This document shows, piece after piece, positions 7,767 to 16,360 of a stretch of 34,547 bases of DNA. Every line of letters begins with the position of its first letter. The stretch's first letter is position 1. Made by a program: the position numbers and the translations under genes. This DNA is from Streptomyces humidus (GTDB lineage Bacteria > Actinomycetota > Actinomycetes > Streptomycetales > Streptomycetaceae). The notes below the pieces were generated by a model, which was not told where the DNA came from, did not search any database, and saw only the letters and a list, made by a program, of their open reading frames with translations. Where the stretch lies: the NCBI RefSeq assembly GCF_014649655.1, contig NZ_BMTL01000058.1, positions 1 to 34,547 on the forward strand. The letters are read 5' to 3'.

Positions 7767-8756
7767 CTACCGGTCGACGGACCGCATCCCCGCCTCGTCG
7801 TACCGCTCGCCCGAGACCTCGGGCATCTCCGCGTCGATGCGGGCGAGGTCGTCCTCGGTCAGCGTGATCTCTGCGGCGTCGGCGTTCTGCTCCAGATAGG
7901 TGCGGCGCTTGGTGCCCGGGATCGGAGCCAGGTACTCGCCCTGGGCCAGCACCCAGGCGATGGCCAGCTGTGCCGGAAGCACGTCCTTCTCGGCGGCGAT
8001 CTCCTTCACCTTCGCGGCCAGCCGCAGGTTCGCCTCCAGGTTGCCGTCCTGGAACCGCGGGTTCTGCCGACGCCAGTCGTTCGCGTCCAGCTCTTCCGGC
8101 GAGCTGAAGCGCCCGGCGAGGAAGCCGCGGCCGAGCGGCGAGTACGGCACGAAGCCGATCCCCAGCTCACGGCAGGCGGGCAGCACTTCGGCCTCGACGT
8201 CCCGTGACCACAGCGAGTACTCGCTCTGCACCGCGGTGACCGGGTGCACGGCATGGGCGCGCCGGATGGTCTGCGCGCTCGCCTCGCTCAGGCCGATGCC
8301 GCGCACCTTGCCCTCGGCGACGAGTTCGCCCAGCGCGCCGACCGTCTCCTCGATGGGAACGTCCGGGTCGACCCGGTGCTGGTAGTACAGGTCGATGTAG
8401 TCGGTCCCCAGACGCTTGAGGGAGCCGTGGACGGAGCTGCGGACGTGCTCCGCTGAGCCGTCCTGCGGGCCGACCGTGGTGATGTCGCCGGGTACGGCCT
8501 CGTCCATCCGGTAGTTGAACTTCGTCGCGATCACGTACTCCTCGCGATGCCCCCGGATCGCCTCGCCGACGAGCGACTCGTTGGTCAGGGGCCCGTACAT
8601 CTGCGCGGTGTCGAGGAAGTTCACCCCGATGTCGAGGGCGCGCCGGATGGTCGCGATGCCCTCCTCCTGATCGGCGGATCCGTAGAAGGCGGACATGCCC
8701 ATGCACCCCAGGCCGATGGCCGATACCTGGAGGTCCCGCAGACTGCGCTTCTGCAT
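7767..8756 (-). CDS. Aldo/keto reductase
   Basis: A 329-residue cytoplasmic NADPH-dependent oxidoreductase of the AKR superfamily, a TIM barrel that reduces aldehydes or ketones. The catalytic tetrad is visible: D49 and Y54 in FLDTAQMYG, K79 in IATKFNY and H127 in DLYYQHRVD. The cofactor-site blocks PYSPLGRGFLAGRF and PIPGTKR near the C-terminus match AKR13/YajO-type proteins. The open frame runs further upstream, but the ATG at 8754-8756 (MQKRSLRDLQVS) has a GGA about eight bases before it and the conventional family N-terminus. A TetR regulator lies at 9744-10334; both upstream regions carry CCGGTCCA, so that regulator may control this gene (inference). Substrate unknown. Confidence 0.9.
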   Translation of the reverse strand: MQKRSLRDLQVSAIGLGCMGMSAFYGSADQEEGIATIRRALDIGVNFLDTAQMYGPLTNESLVGEAIRGHREEYVIATKFNYRMDEAVPGDITTVGPQDGSAEHVRSSVHGSLKRLGTDYIDLYYQHRVDPDVPIEETVGALGELVAEGKVRGIGLSEASAQTIRRAHAVHPVTAVQSEYSLWSRDVEAEVLPACRELGIGFVPYSPLGRGFLAGRFSSPEELDANDWRRQNPRFQDGNLEANLRLAAKVKEIAAEKDVLPAQLAIAWVLAQGEYLAPIPGTKRRTYLEQNADAAEITLTEDDLARIDAEMPEVSGERYDEAGMRSVDR

Positions 8757-9229
8757 GCCGTGTTCCAGCCTTTCGCTGCTGCTCGTACGTTGTTCGGACG
8801 CCGCGAAGCCCCTTGGACCGGCCGTGCAGAGACGCGTTCCGCTGCCCCGCATCCTGTGTGGTGCGCCGGCCGCTACAGGCCTCGTGCGCCGCGATGTCCG
8901 CAACGCTACGACCTGGAGCGCACTCCAGCGCAAGTCGGGCTCGGGCTCGCGCACCCGGCGAGCAGGACGTCTCCTCGCGCGGGTCATGGCCCCGATGTCC
9001 CCTCCTACAGCGGGGTGGCGCCCGAAGACGACACCAGGTGCGTGGTAAGATCATGTGATCAGCCTTTCGGGCTCGGACATCCATCCGGCCGAGAGGCTTT
9101 TTTCCTTCACGGACCCGCGTCCCGCCGCGCTCGTGCGCCCCGGTGTCCCTGCGCCCTACGCGTGGCCAGTCGTCCAGTCGTCCCGTTGTTCCGTCGTCCC
9201 GTTGTTCCGTCGTCCTGCGGAGGAGTTTC
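8757..9229. other. Intergenic region with no convincing gene
   Basis: Between the AKR and GNAT genes no ORF shows coding bias. The region holds CCGGTCCA (on the minus strand, near 8814-8821), a GATCATGTGATC near-palindrome at 9049-9060 containing a start-stop ATGTGA, the terminator hairpin at 9061-9103, and two copies of TCGTCCCGTTGTTCCG in tandem near 9178-9210, just before the GNAT RBS. Confidence 0.5.
9061..9103 (+). terminator. Intrinsic terminator or attenuator hairpin
   Basis: AGCCTTTCGG pairs with CCGAGAGGCT (ten pairs, one GU) around a loop with a smaller inner CGG/CCG stem, and six T residues follow. U-tract terminators this good are uncommon in streptomycetes. No plus-strand gene precedes it for over a kilobase, so it may end a small RNA or attenuate the GNAT transcript. 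Confidence 0.65.
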
Positions 9230-9727
9230 ATGACAGGCCTGTCCGTACGCCTTGCGACCGATGCCGACCGTGCTGTGGTGGAACGTCTCTGGCTGCTGTT
9301 CCGCCACGACCTGTCCGAGTTCACCGGCGCGCTGCCCAACCCGGACGGGACGTACCGAGGCGAAAGGCTCGCGGCGGCGTTCGACGACGTCGACCGGGTG
9401 CCGTATCTGCTGATCAGCGGCGATCATCCCGTAGGCATCGCTGTCGTGCGGGGTCTTTCCGGGAACGTGCGCGTACTCAACGCCTTCTTCGTGGTGCGCG
9501 CGGCGCGGAGATCCGGGATCGGGCTGCAAGCCGTTCGAGAGGTGGTCGCACAGCACCCGGGCCCGTGGGAGATCGCCTTCCAGGACGCCAACGTGGGCGC
9601 CGTGCACTTCTGGCGTCGCGTCGCGGCCGAGATCGCGGGTGACGCGTGGACGGAGGAACACCGACCGGTTCCGGGCCGCCCCGATCTGCCGCCCGACGCG
9701 TGGATCTCCTTCGAGACGCACCCGTGA
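9230..9727 (+). CDS. GNAT-family N-acetyltransferase
   Basis: A 165-residue protein with the GNAT layout: N-terminal VRLATDADRAVVERLWLLFRHDL, the central strand VRVLNAFFVVRAARRSGIGL containing the acetyl-CoA pyrophosphate loop R-x-S-G-I-G, and the C-terminal WEIAFQDANVGAVHFWRRVA. Such enzymes move an acetyl group from acetyl-CoA to an amine; the acceptor here is unknown. The ATG at 9230 is set by GGAGGAG seven bases upstream. It is convergent with the TetR gene, ending 16 bp before that gene's stop. A U-tract hairpin and a short tandem repeat lie upstream and may affect expression. Confidence 0.85.
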   Translation: MTGLSVRLATDADRAVVERLWLLFRHDLSEFTGALPNPDGTYRGERLAAAFDDVDRVPYLLISGDHPVGIAVVRGLSGNVRVLNAFFVVRAARRSGIGLQAVREVVAQHPGPWEIAFQDANVGAVHFWRRVAAEIAGDAWTEEHRPVPGRPDLPPDAWISFETHP

Positions 9728-9743
9728 GGGCGCGCATGCCGCG

Positions 9744-10334
9744 TCAGCCGCTTCGGCGCAGGCCCGCCACGAGGAGCGCGACCAGTCGGCGTGCGTCGTA
9801 GCGCGGGTCGCTGTCGGCGCCGATGCAGAGGTTTCCGATACCCCGCATGAACGGGTAGGGGTCGAGACCGGAACGGATCTCACCGGAGGCGACAGCGGCG
9901 TCGAGCAGCTGGGCGCAGACCGGCAGGAGGCGGTCGAGGAAGTAGGCGTGCAGCGTCTCGAAACCGGTGTTGTCGGTCTGCAGCGCGGCCGCGAGGCCGT
10001 GCTTGGTGACGAGGAATCCGACGAACAGGTCGACCCACCGTTCGAGGGCGACGAAAGGGGAGGGGCTGCTCGCCAGCAGGGTCGGCCCGGCCTCGGCGCA
10101 GGCGTCGACCTGGTGGCGGTAGACGGCGATGACGAGGTCCGCCCTGGTGGGGAAGTGGCGGTATATCGTCCCCACCCCGACGCCGGCCTCGGCCGCGATG
10201 TCGCGCACCGGCGCTTCCACACCCGAGGTGACGAAGATCGCCGCGGCCGCGTCCAGCAGGGTCTGCTGGTTACGCCGGGCGTCCTTTCGTCGGGACCCGG
10301 GCGCGCTTGCCGAGCTCCGGCCTGTGTCGTCCAC
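9744..10334 (-). CDS. TetR/AcrR-family regulator
   Basis: A 196-residue one-component repressor. Residues 20-66 form the HTH domain: RRNQQTLLDAAAAIFVTSGV, then VRDIAAEAGVGVGTIYRHFP, which is the family recognition helix, followed by RADLVIAVYRHQVD. The rest is the helical ligand-binding and dimerisation domain. The ATG at 10332-10334 gives the usual short N-terminal tail. A candidate operator sits about 40-65 bp upstream (10373-10398). The aldo/keto reductase and GNAT genes next door are the likeliest targets; divergent genes further right are less likely. Confidence 0.9.
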   Translation of the reverse strand: MDDTGRSSASAPGSRRKDARRNQQTLLDAAAAIFVTSGVEAPVRDIAAEAGVGVGTIYRHFPTRADLVIAVYRHQVDACAEAGPTLLASSPSPFVALERWVDLFVGFLVTKHGLAAALQTDNTGFETLHAYFLDRLLPVCAQLLDAAVASGEIRSGLDPYPFMRGIGNLCIGADSDPRYDARRLVALLVAGLRRSG

Positions 10335-10667
10335 CGTGCCCCTTCTCGTCGGCGAGATCTCCCTACGGAACCGGTCCAGTGGACGGGACGCGGTCCACCG
10401 CCCTCGAGGAACGAGGTTCCGCTTCCCTCATGATGGCAGAGCCACGAGCGGCGACCAAGGCGAGGCGTTCCCCCGGCGGACGGCACGGCGCGCCGCTCGA
10501 CCTCAGCCGTCACGGCCGGTCAGGACGCCGCCCGTCAACTCGCCCCGACGACAGTCCCGTTCGGACGAGCCGGTCACGGGGCGGGGGCGCGTGTCGCCGA
10601 CGGTCGGATCGCATAGCCTCGTGCACAGCTGTGGCGGACGGAGCGCGTCCGCGGTGAGGAGGCGGTG
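10335..10667. other. Intergenic region between TetR and EEP genes
   Basis: Apart from the candidate operator at 10373-10398 and a GAGGAGG ribosome binding site at 10656-10662, I see no coding bias, strong hairpin or repeat here. It should hold the promoters of both divergent genes. Confidence 0.4.
10373..10398. promoter_or_regulatory. Candidate TetR operator
   Basis: GTCCAGTGGAC (10374-10384) is palindromic about its central G, and GTGGAC (10379-10384) pairs with GTCCAC (10393-10398) across eight bases, giving three overlapping half-sites just before the TetR gene. Half-site CCGGTCCA also occurs near the aldo/keto reductase promoter. Confidence 0.4.
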
Positions 10668-11504
10668 GTGCTCGGAACGGGCGCGCGATGGCTCGCGGGC
10701 GCCATGACCCTGCTCTGTCTGGTGCTCGTCGGCCCCAGCACGTCGGCCGACGCACCTGTCGTGCGGCCCCTGCCCCCCGGCGCCGTCCGGGACGTCGTGG
10801 CGAACCGGGTCATGACGTGGAACATCTGCAACCCCTGCGGCGACAGCGACGTCGACCGGGCGGCCGAGATCGCCGCGTTCGCGCCCCAGGTCATCGGCCT
10901 GCAGGAAGCGTGCGTGCGTGACGTCGACCGGATCCGGGACCACCTGGAACGCCGTTACGGGCTGGTCTACCACGTCGAGTACGGCATGGTCCTGCGCAGC
11001 TGGGGGCGGTGCGGGGGACTGCCGTGGAACCCGGGCGGCTACGGGGAGGCGATCCTGTCGGCGGCGCCGATGACGGACCGCGTCCACGTGGAGTATCCCG
11101 ACGGCGGCTCCGAGGACCGTGGATACCTGTCGGTGACCACGAAGGTGGGCGGCAGGTCCGTGCGGGTCTTCAACACCCACTTCGCCGAGCGCCGTCAGGA
11201 GGCGGTCCGCGCGGAGCAGGCCCGTGTGCTCGCCGCAGAGGTGGCCCCGTACGAGCACGCCGTCGTTCTGGGCGACTTCAACGCGGGGCCGGAGGCCGTG
11301 GAGCTCGCCCCGCTGTGGGCGCTGGCCGCGGACGCGGATCCCCGGTGCCGTCCCTCCGGCGCGGTGGCCTGTGAGCCGACCACCGACTGGCACAGCAAGT
11401 TCGACTACGTCTTCCTGCGAGGCCTCGCCGCGCTCAGACACGGCGTGGAGCTCACCCCGTACTCGGACCACCATCTGCTCCACGCGGACCTGCACCTCAC
11501 CTGA
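10668..11504 (+). CDS. Secreted endonuclease/exonuclease/phosphatase-family hydrolase
   Basis: A 278-residue exported enzyme of the DNase I-like fold. GAGGAGG at 10656-10662 favours the second of two adjacent GTG codons (10668). Residues 1-28 form a signal peptide. All catalytic blocks of the family are present: VMTWNICNPCG (metal-site Asn), VIGLQEAC (metal-binding Glu), RVFNTHFAE (His), VLGDFNAGP (Asp and Asn) and SDHHLL (catalytic His near the end). Three Cys pairs suit an extracellular protein. It should be an active metal-dependent phosphodiesterase; nuclease, sphingomyelinase or inositol-phosphatase activity cannot be separated by sequence alone. Confidence 0.85.
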   Translation: MLGTGARWLAGAMTLLCLVLVGPSTSADAPVVRPLPPGAVRDVVANRVMTWNICNPCGDSDVDRAAEIAAFAPQVIGLQEACVRDVDRIRDHLERRYGLVYHVEYGMVLRSWGRCGGLPWNPGGYGEAILSAAPMTDRVHVEYPDGGSEDRGYLSVTTKVGGRSVRVFNTHFAERRQEAVRAEQARVLAAEVAPYEHAVVLGDFNAGPEAVELAPLWALAADADPRCRPSGAVACEPTTDWHSKFDYVFLRGLAALRHGVELTPYSDHHLLHADLHLT

Positions 11505-11662
11505 GGCGGTTCCGCCCGGCGAACGGCTGCGCGACCCCGCCCGGTGTCCGACGCCAGCACGGGTGATGCCCGATGCACGCACGGGCGATCGGACATCGGA
11601 CCCGCCCTGCACAGCCCGTTCAGGGGTTGCCCTCTTCCGGCCTCTTCCGCTGGTCACGGCCG

Positions 11663-11692
11663 GTTTCCCGGTCGGCCCCGGGGACGGGAAAC
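11663..11692. terminator. Inverted repeat downstream of EEP gene
   Basis: GTTTCCCG and CGGGAAAC form an 8-bp stem around a GC-rich loop, 160 bp after the EEP stop and 97 bp before the next start. It could be a terminator or an upstream control element; there is no U-tract. Confidence 0.3.
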
Positions 11693-11788
11693 AGGAAACC
11701 CGTCGACCTCTCCCGATCCGGCGGACAGTCTGATGCCGAAAGACCGAGCACGACCTGCGACCAGGCAGGCCGACCGCAAGGGGGAAAC

Positions 11789-12154
11789 ATGCGCAAGTTG
11801 TTCAGTGGAGCCGTCGCACTGGCCACCGCAGCCACGGCGATGGTGGCGCTGGCCGGTACGGCCGAAGCCAAGCCGGCCGCCGACTGGGCCGGGTGCCCGT
11901 CCGGCGCCGTCTGCGTCTACCCGCAGAACCAGAACCCCGCCCAGAGCCCGAGCGCCGTCTACTGGAGCTACGGGGCCCACGACCTCAGCAACCAGGTGGG
12001 CCGGCACTGGGTCCTCAACAACCAGACCGGTGGCGCCACGGCGGAACTGTGCCTGAACTACGGCGGCACGAACTGCAACTACACCATCGGCGCGCAGAAC
12101 GGGGTGTACGCCGACCTCACGCCGGTCAACTCGATCAAGTTGAACCGGCCGTAG
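11789..12154 (+). CDS. Small secreted Cys-containing protein, peptidase-inhibitor-like (I36-like)
   Basis: A 121-residue exported protein. The ATG at 11789 follows GGGGGAAAC. Residues 1-27 form a classical signal peptide with an AEA-type cleavage site. The mature domain has four Cys in two close pairs: WAGCPSGAVCVYPQ and LCLNYGGTNCNY. It ends in VYADLTPVNSIKLNRP. This pattern matches small streptomycete extracellular proteins annotated as peptidase inhibitor family I36-like, related to the SMPI/crystallin fold. Inhibitory activity is not shown by the sequence. It stands alone, with a strong terminator hairpin 20 bases after its stop. Confidence 0.75.
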   Translation: MRKLFSGAVALATAATAMVALAGTAEAKPAADWAGCPSGAVCVYPQNQNPAQSPSAVYWSYGAHDLSNQVGRHWVLNNQTGGATAELCLNYGGTNCNYTIGAQNGVYADLTPVNSIKLNRP

Positions 12155-12172
12155 CACCTTTCTCACGGGGGA

Positions 12173-12204
12173 ACGCCCGGAATCGCGTACGCGGTTCCGG
12201 GCGT
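12173..12204 (+). terminator. Strong terminator hairpin
   Basis: ACGCCCGGAA pairs with TTCCGGGCGT, and the inner CGCG/CGCG extends the stem around TA. It begins about 20 bases after the secreted-protein stop and is the type of GC-rich hairpin that streptomycetes use without a long U-tract. Confidence 0.6.
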
Positions 12205-12323
12205 CCGTGTTCTCGCCGCACCCTCGCGCCACGCCGGTGCGGATATTGATGGGCTGTCATATCCCCGCAGTACTCTGGATCGTGCCGCTTCACGGCTCAT
12301 GCGCGCGATACCCGGGGGACGTG

Positions 12324-15300
12324 GTGGGGGAGCAGCAGCACACCGGCGACCGATACGAACCGCCATCACCCGCTTCCGCGGTTCAGGACTTCCCCACCCA
12401 GCTCAGACGCCTCCGCCGGCAGCGCGGACTCTCGCTGGCCGACATGGCCCGGCGGACGCACTACAGCAAGGGCTACCTCAGCAAGATCGAGACCGGTGCT
12501 AAGCGGGTCACCGACGACGTCGCCCGGCGCTGCGACGAGATCCTGCAGGCCGACGGCGGGCTGCTGCGGCTGCTGACGAAGAACGCCGAAGACCCCGGGC
12601 AAGCCGACGGCGCCGGGAAGACAGGCAGAGCCGACGAAGCGGAGAGGGAGGCGACGGCGCGGGACACGGATCACCCCCGGGCCGGGCGCACGGAACTCGA
12701 CCCCGTCCGTCCCTACCGGGGGCTGTCGGCGTTCACCGCGCAGGACGCGGAATGGTTCTTCGGCCGCGCGCAGGCGACCGCCGCCCTGGTCGAGAGGGTC
12801 TTCGAACGGATCGGCGGGGGGCCGCTGCTGGTCGTGGCCCCGTCGGGCGCCGGCAAGTCCTCCCTGTTCAACGCCGGCCTCGTACCGGCCTTCCGCAGTC
12901 CCGGCGGCTTCCCCATGCCGGGCGCCGAGCGGTGGCCGGTGGTGGCCTTCACCCCCACCGCTCGTCCGACGGAGGAGCTGCTGGCCGCTGCGGCGAAGGC
13001 GCTCGACGGTGAACTCGACCTCACTGTAGAGCAGTTGAGGGACCGGCCCGAGTCGCTGCTGGAAGCCGTGCGGCGCACGGCGGACGACAGCCCGTGCGCC
13101 GACGGGGACAGACGCCCGCCGCCGGTGCGTCCGGTGCTCCTGGTCGACCAGTTCGAGGAACTGTTCACCCTCTGCTCCGACGAGGACGAGCGACGCGCGT
13201 TCGTCCGGCTGCTGTGCGCACTGTCGACGTCCCCCCGCCCGTCGGACCCGGCGGACGGAGCCGGCCCCGACCCTGCCGTGGTGGTCCTGGGCGTACGAGC
13301 CGACCTGTCCGGCCGGTGCATCGAACTCCCCGAACTGGCGACGGTGTTCACCGACGGCTTGTTCGTTCTCCCCGCGATGTCCGTCGCCGGGTTGCGGGAG
13401 GCGATCACCCGCCCCGCCGAACTCGCCGGACTCACCCTCGAACCGGGTCTCGTCCCCCTGCTGCTGCGCGACGCCGGGCTGCGCGAGGCACCGGGGGGAC
13501 TGCCCGGCGAAGCGTCGGACGCCGGGCGCGCCCTGCCGGACGTCACCCCCTCCGGGGCGCTGCCGCTCATCTCCCACGCGCTGCTGACCACCTGGCAGCG
13601 GCGCGAGGGCGACACCCTGACGGTCGCCGGGTACGAGCGCACCGGCGGGATCCGCGGGGCGGTCGCACGCACCGCCGAGGACGTGTTCGCGGGCCTGTAC
13701 CCGAGCGAACAGCAGACGATCCGGCGAATGCTGGTGCGCCTCGTCCACGTCGCCGACGGCGCCGGAGCGGCCCGCTGCCGGATGAGCCGGGCCGCCCTGA
13801 TCGACCGGCCCGCCGACTCGGACGACGCGACGGCCGCCCTGGACGCCTTCGTCCGGGCCCGCCTGATCACCGCCGACCGCGACACCGTCGAGATCGCCCA
13901 CGAGGCCCTGCTGCACGCCTGGCCCCGGCTGCGCGGCTGGATCGACGCCGACCGGGACGGACTGCTGATCCACCAGCAACTCGCGCACGCCGCCGACGCA
14001 TGGGAGCGCGAGGGCCGCGATCCGTCCGCCCTCTACCGAGGGGCCCGGCTGGACGCCGTCGGGGAGTGGGCCGAAAAACTGGACGGCCGCAGCCGGCTCA
14101 GCGCGCAGGAGGAGGCGTTCCTGCGCGCGAGCCGGGCCGAGAAGGCCGACCGTCAGCGGCAGGCCCGGCGGCGGATCCGGCGTCGGCAGGGCACGCTGGC
14201 CACGCTGGTCGTGCTGCTGACCCTCGCCGTCGCCGCCGGAGTCCTCGCGTACCGGCAGCGCTCGGACGCGCTGCACCAGGAGCGGGTCGCCCGGTCCCGG
14301 GCCCTCGCCGCGCAGTCCGCCTCCCTGGCCGCCGGCCAGCCCGAGGCGTCGATGCGGCTCGCCGAGGAGGCCTACCGCTCGCAGGAGACGCCCGAAGCGC
14401 GCGGCGCCCTCCTGAGCACGCAGGCGCAGCCCTTCTCGGCCCGGCTCGGCGGGCACCGGGGGCCGGTCAACTCGGTGGCGTTCGCGCCCGGCGGGCGCAC
14501 GCTGGCGACCGCCAGTTCGGACGGCACGGTGATGCTGCGACGGCTCGCGGACCGCCGTACGACCGCCACGTTCACCATGGCAGGGCAGGTGCGGTCGGTC
14601 GCCTTCAGCCCCGACGGCCGCACGCTCGCGGCAGGCGCCACGAACGTGCCGGTGCGCCTGTGGAGCGCGGCCGGGCACCGGACGACGGCGGTGTTCCCGG
14701 AGAGCACCTCGGGTGCCCGGGCCGTGGTCTTCGACCCCCGGGGCCGCACGCTGGCCGTCGCGGCCGGCGACGGCACGGTCCAGCTGTGGGACACCCTCCG
14801 GATGCGCCGTGTCGTCACGTTCACCGGCCACGTGGGGCAGGTCGACGCGCTGGCGTACGCCCCGGACGGCCGCACGCTCGCCTCGGCCGGCGCCGACCGG
14901 ACCGTCCGGCTGTGGGACACCGCGCGCAACCGCCCCGGGCGCGTGCTGGAAGGGCACACCGACGAGGTGTACGGCGTGGCGTTCGCGCCGGACGGACGGA
15001 CCCTGGCCAGCGGCGGAGCCGACCGGACGGTACGGCTCTGGGACCTGGCACGCCACCGGACGACCTCGGTCCTGACCGGGCACAGCGACGACGTCAACGC
15101 GGTCGCCTACACCCCCGACGGCGCGACGGTCGTCAGCGCGGGCGGGGACGGCACGACCCGCCTGTGGGACGTGCACAGCGGGATGCCCACGCTGACGCTC
15201 ACCGGCCACACCGACTACACGATGGGCGTGGCCGTGAACGCCGACGGGGCCATGCTCGCCACCGCCGGATTCGACCAGTCGGTGGTGCTGTGGGACCTCG

Positions 15301-16250
15301 GCGGGCCGATGCTGACGGCCCGCCCGTACACCGAGATCTGGCAGTCCGCCTACAGCCACGACGGAAGACTGCTCGCGACCGCCGACACCGACCACACGGT
15401 GCGCCTGTGGGACGTGGCGCGGCACCGGCCCGTGGCGACCCTGCGGGGGCATCGCTCGGCCGTGTTCTCGGTGGCCTTCGCCCCCGACGGGCGGACGCTG
15501 GCCTCGGCCGGTTCGGACGGCACGGTGCGGCTGTGGGACGTCGCCGACCACCGCCTCCTCGACACGCTCGCCCGGCATCACGGGGACGTCTTCGCGGTCG
15601 CGTTCTCACCGGACGGCGCGCTGCTGGCGTCGGCGGGCGCCGACCGCACGGTGCGGCTGTGGGACGTGGCCACCCGCCGCCCCCTGGCCACGCTCACCGG
15701 CCACACCGACTTCGTCAACGACGTCGCCTTCAGCCCCGACGGGCTCACCCTCGCGAGCGCGGGCGACGATCTGACCGTACGGCTGTGGGACGTCGCGTCC
15801 CGCGCGCCGCTGGCCACGTTCACCGGACACACGGGCGCGGTACGGGGAGTGGCGTTCGGTCCGGACGGCCGGACGCTGGCGAGCGGCGGCAACGACGGGA
15901 CCGTCCGGCTGTGGGACGTCGCCCGACGACGTCCGACGGCGGTGCTGCGGGGGCACACCGGATCGGTGCGCGGCATCGCGTTCTCCCCGGACGGCCGCCT
16001 GCTGGCCGGCAGCGGCAGCGACCGTACGGTGCGGGTGTGGGACGTGGCCGCGCGGCGGCCGTGGGCCACCCTGACCGGGCATACGAACGCCGTGTGGGGC
16101 ATCGTGTTCGCCCCGGACGGGCGGACGATCGCCAGCAGCAGCAACGACGGCACCGTACGGCTGTGGAACCTGGACGTTCCGGCCCGGTTCACCGCGATCT
16201 GCCGACTGCGGCTGTCCACGGCGAGCGCCTCGACGTGCCCGCCCCCCTGA
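12324..16250 (+). CDS. XRE-HTH / STAND NTPase / transmembrane / 14x WD40 protein
   Basis: A giant single-chain protein of about 1308 residues. Residues 22-75 are an XRE helix-turn-helix (LRRLRRQRGLSLADMARRTH, YSKGYLSKIETGAKR). From about 128 comes an nSTAND1-type NTPase: VRPYRGLSAFTAQDAEWFFG, Walker A APSGAGKSSL (172-181), Walker B VLLVDQFEELF (about 272). Residues 622-642 form one hydrophobic helix, then a charged linker. Residues 707-1295 hold fourteen WD40 repeats, enough for two seven-bladed propellers, most ending in the xVRLWDVA signature. The frame is open to 12207, but GGGGGA at 12314-12319 favours the GTG at 12324. STAND proteins oligomerise on ligand binding; the HTH suggests output at DNA and the WD40 part suggests sensing. 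The actual signal is unknown. No operon partner. Confidence 0.88.
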   Translation: MGEQQHTGDRYEPPSPASAVQDFPTQLRRLRRQRGLSLADMARRTHYSKGYLSKIETGAKRVTDDVARRCDEILQADGGLLRLLTKNAEDPGQADGAGKTGRADEAEREATARDTDHPRAGRTELDPVRPYRGLSAFTAQDAEWFFGRAQATAALVERVFERIGGGPLLVVAPSGAGKSSLFNAGLVPAFRSPGGFPMPGAERWPVVAFTPTARPTEELLAAAAKALDGELDLTVEQLRDRPESLLEAVRRTADDSPCADGDRRPPPVRPVLLVDQFEELFTLCSDEDERRAFVRLLCALSTSPRPSDPADGAGPDPAVVVLGVRADLSGRCIELPELATVFTDGLFVLPAMSVAGLREAITRPAELAGLTLEPGLVPLLLRDAGLREAPGGLPGEASDAGRALPDVTPSGALPLISHALLTTWQRREGDTLTVAGYERTGGIRGAVARTAEDVFAGLYPSEQQTIRRMLVRLVHVADGAGAARCRMSRAALIDRPADSDDATAALDAFVRARLITADRDTVEIAHEALLHAWPRLRGWIDADRDGLLIHQQLAHAADAWEREGRDPSALYRGARLDAVGEWAEKLDGRSRLSAQEEAFLRASRAEKADRQRQARRRIRRRQGTLATLVVLLTLAVAAGVLAYRQRSDALHQERVARSRALAAQSASLAAGQPEASMRLAEEAYRSQETPEARGALLSTQAQPFSARLGGHRGPVNSVAFAPGGRTLATASSDGTVMLRRLADRRTTATFTMAGQVRSVAFSPDGRTLAAGATNVPVRLWSAAGHRTTAVFPESTSGARAVVFDPRGRTLAVAAGDGTVQLWDTLRMRRVVTFTGHVGQVDALAYAPDGRTLASAGADRTVRLWDTARNRPGRVLEGHTDEVYGVAFAPDGRTLASGGADRTVRLWDLARHRTTSVLTGHSDDVNAVAYTPDGATVVSAGGDGTTRLWDVHSGMPTLTLTGHTDYTMGVAVNADGAMLATAGFDQSVVLWDLGGPMLTARPYTEIWQSAYSHDGRLLATADTDHTVRLWDVARHRPVATLRGHRSAVFSVAFAPDGRTLASAGSDGTVRLWDVADHRLLDTLARHHGDVFAVAFSPDGALLASAGADRTVRLWDVATRRPLATLTGHTDFVNDVAFSPDGLTLASAGDDLTVRLWDVASRAPLATFTGHTGAVRGVAFGPDGRTLASGGNDGTVRLWDVARRRPTAVLRGHTGSVRGIAFSPDGRLLAGSGSDRTVRVWDVAARRPWATLTGHTNAVWGIVFAPDGRTIASSSNDGTVRLWNLDVPARFTAICRLRLSTASASTCPPP

Positions 16251-16360
16251 GCGCGACCACGGCGCCCTCACCGTGCCGGGAGCGGGCCGGCCGTGACCTG
16301 ACGCCATCGCCGCGCCGCGCACGCGGGGGCGGTGAACAGGGCGTTCCCCCGGGGGTGCTG

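Noticed and set aside
12366..15581. 1071-residue open frame antisense to the WD40 protein
   Set aside because: It mirrors the plus-strand gene, has Arg/Gly/Pro/His-rich composition and no domain; long antisense frames are common in very GC-rich coding DNA.
14443..16200. Periodic DNA similarity of about 126 bp
   Set aside because: This is the coding periodicity of WD40 repeats, not an independent DNA repeat.
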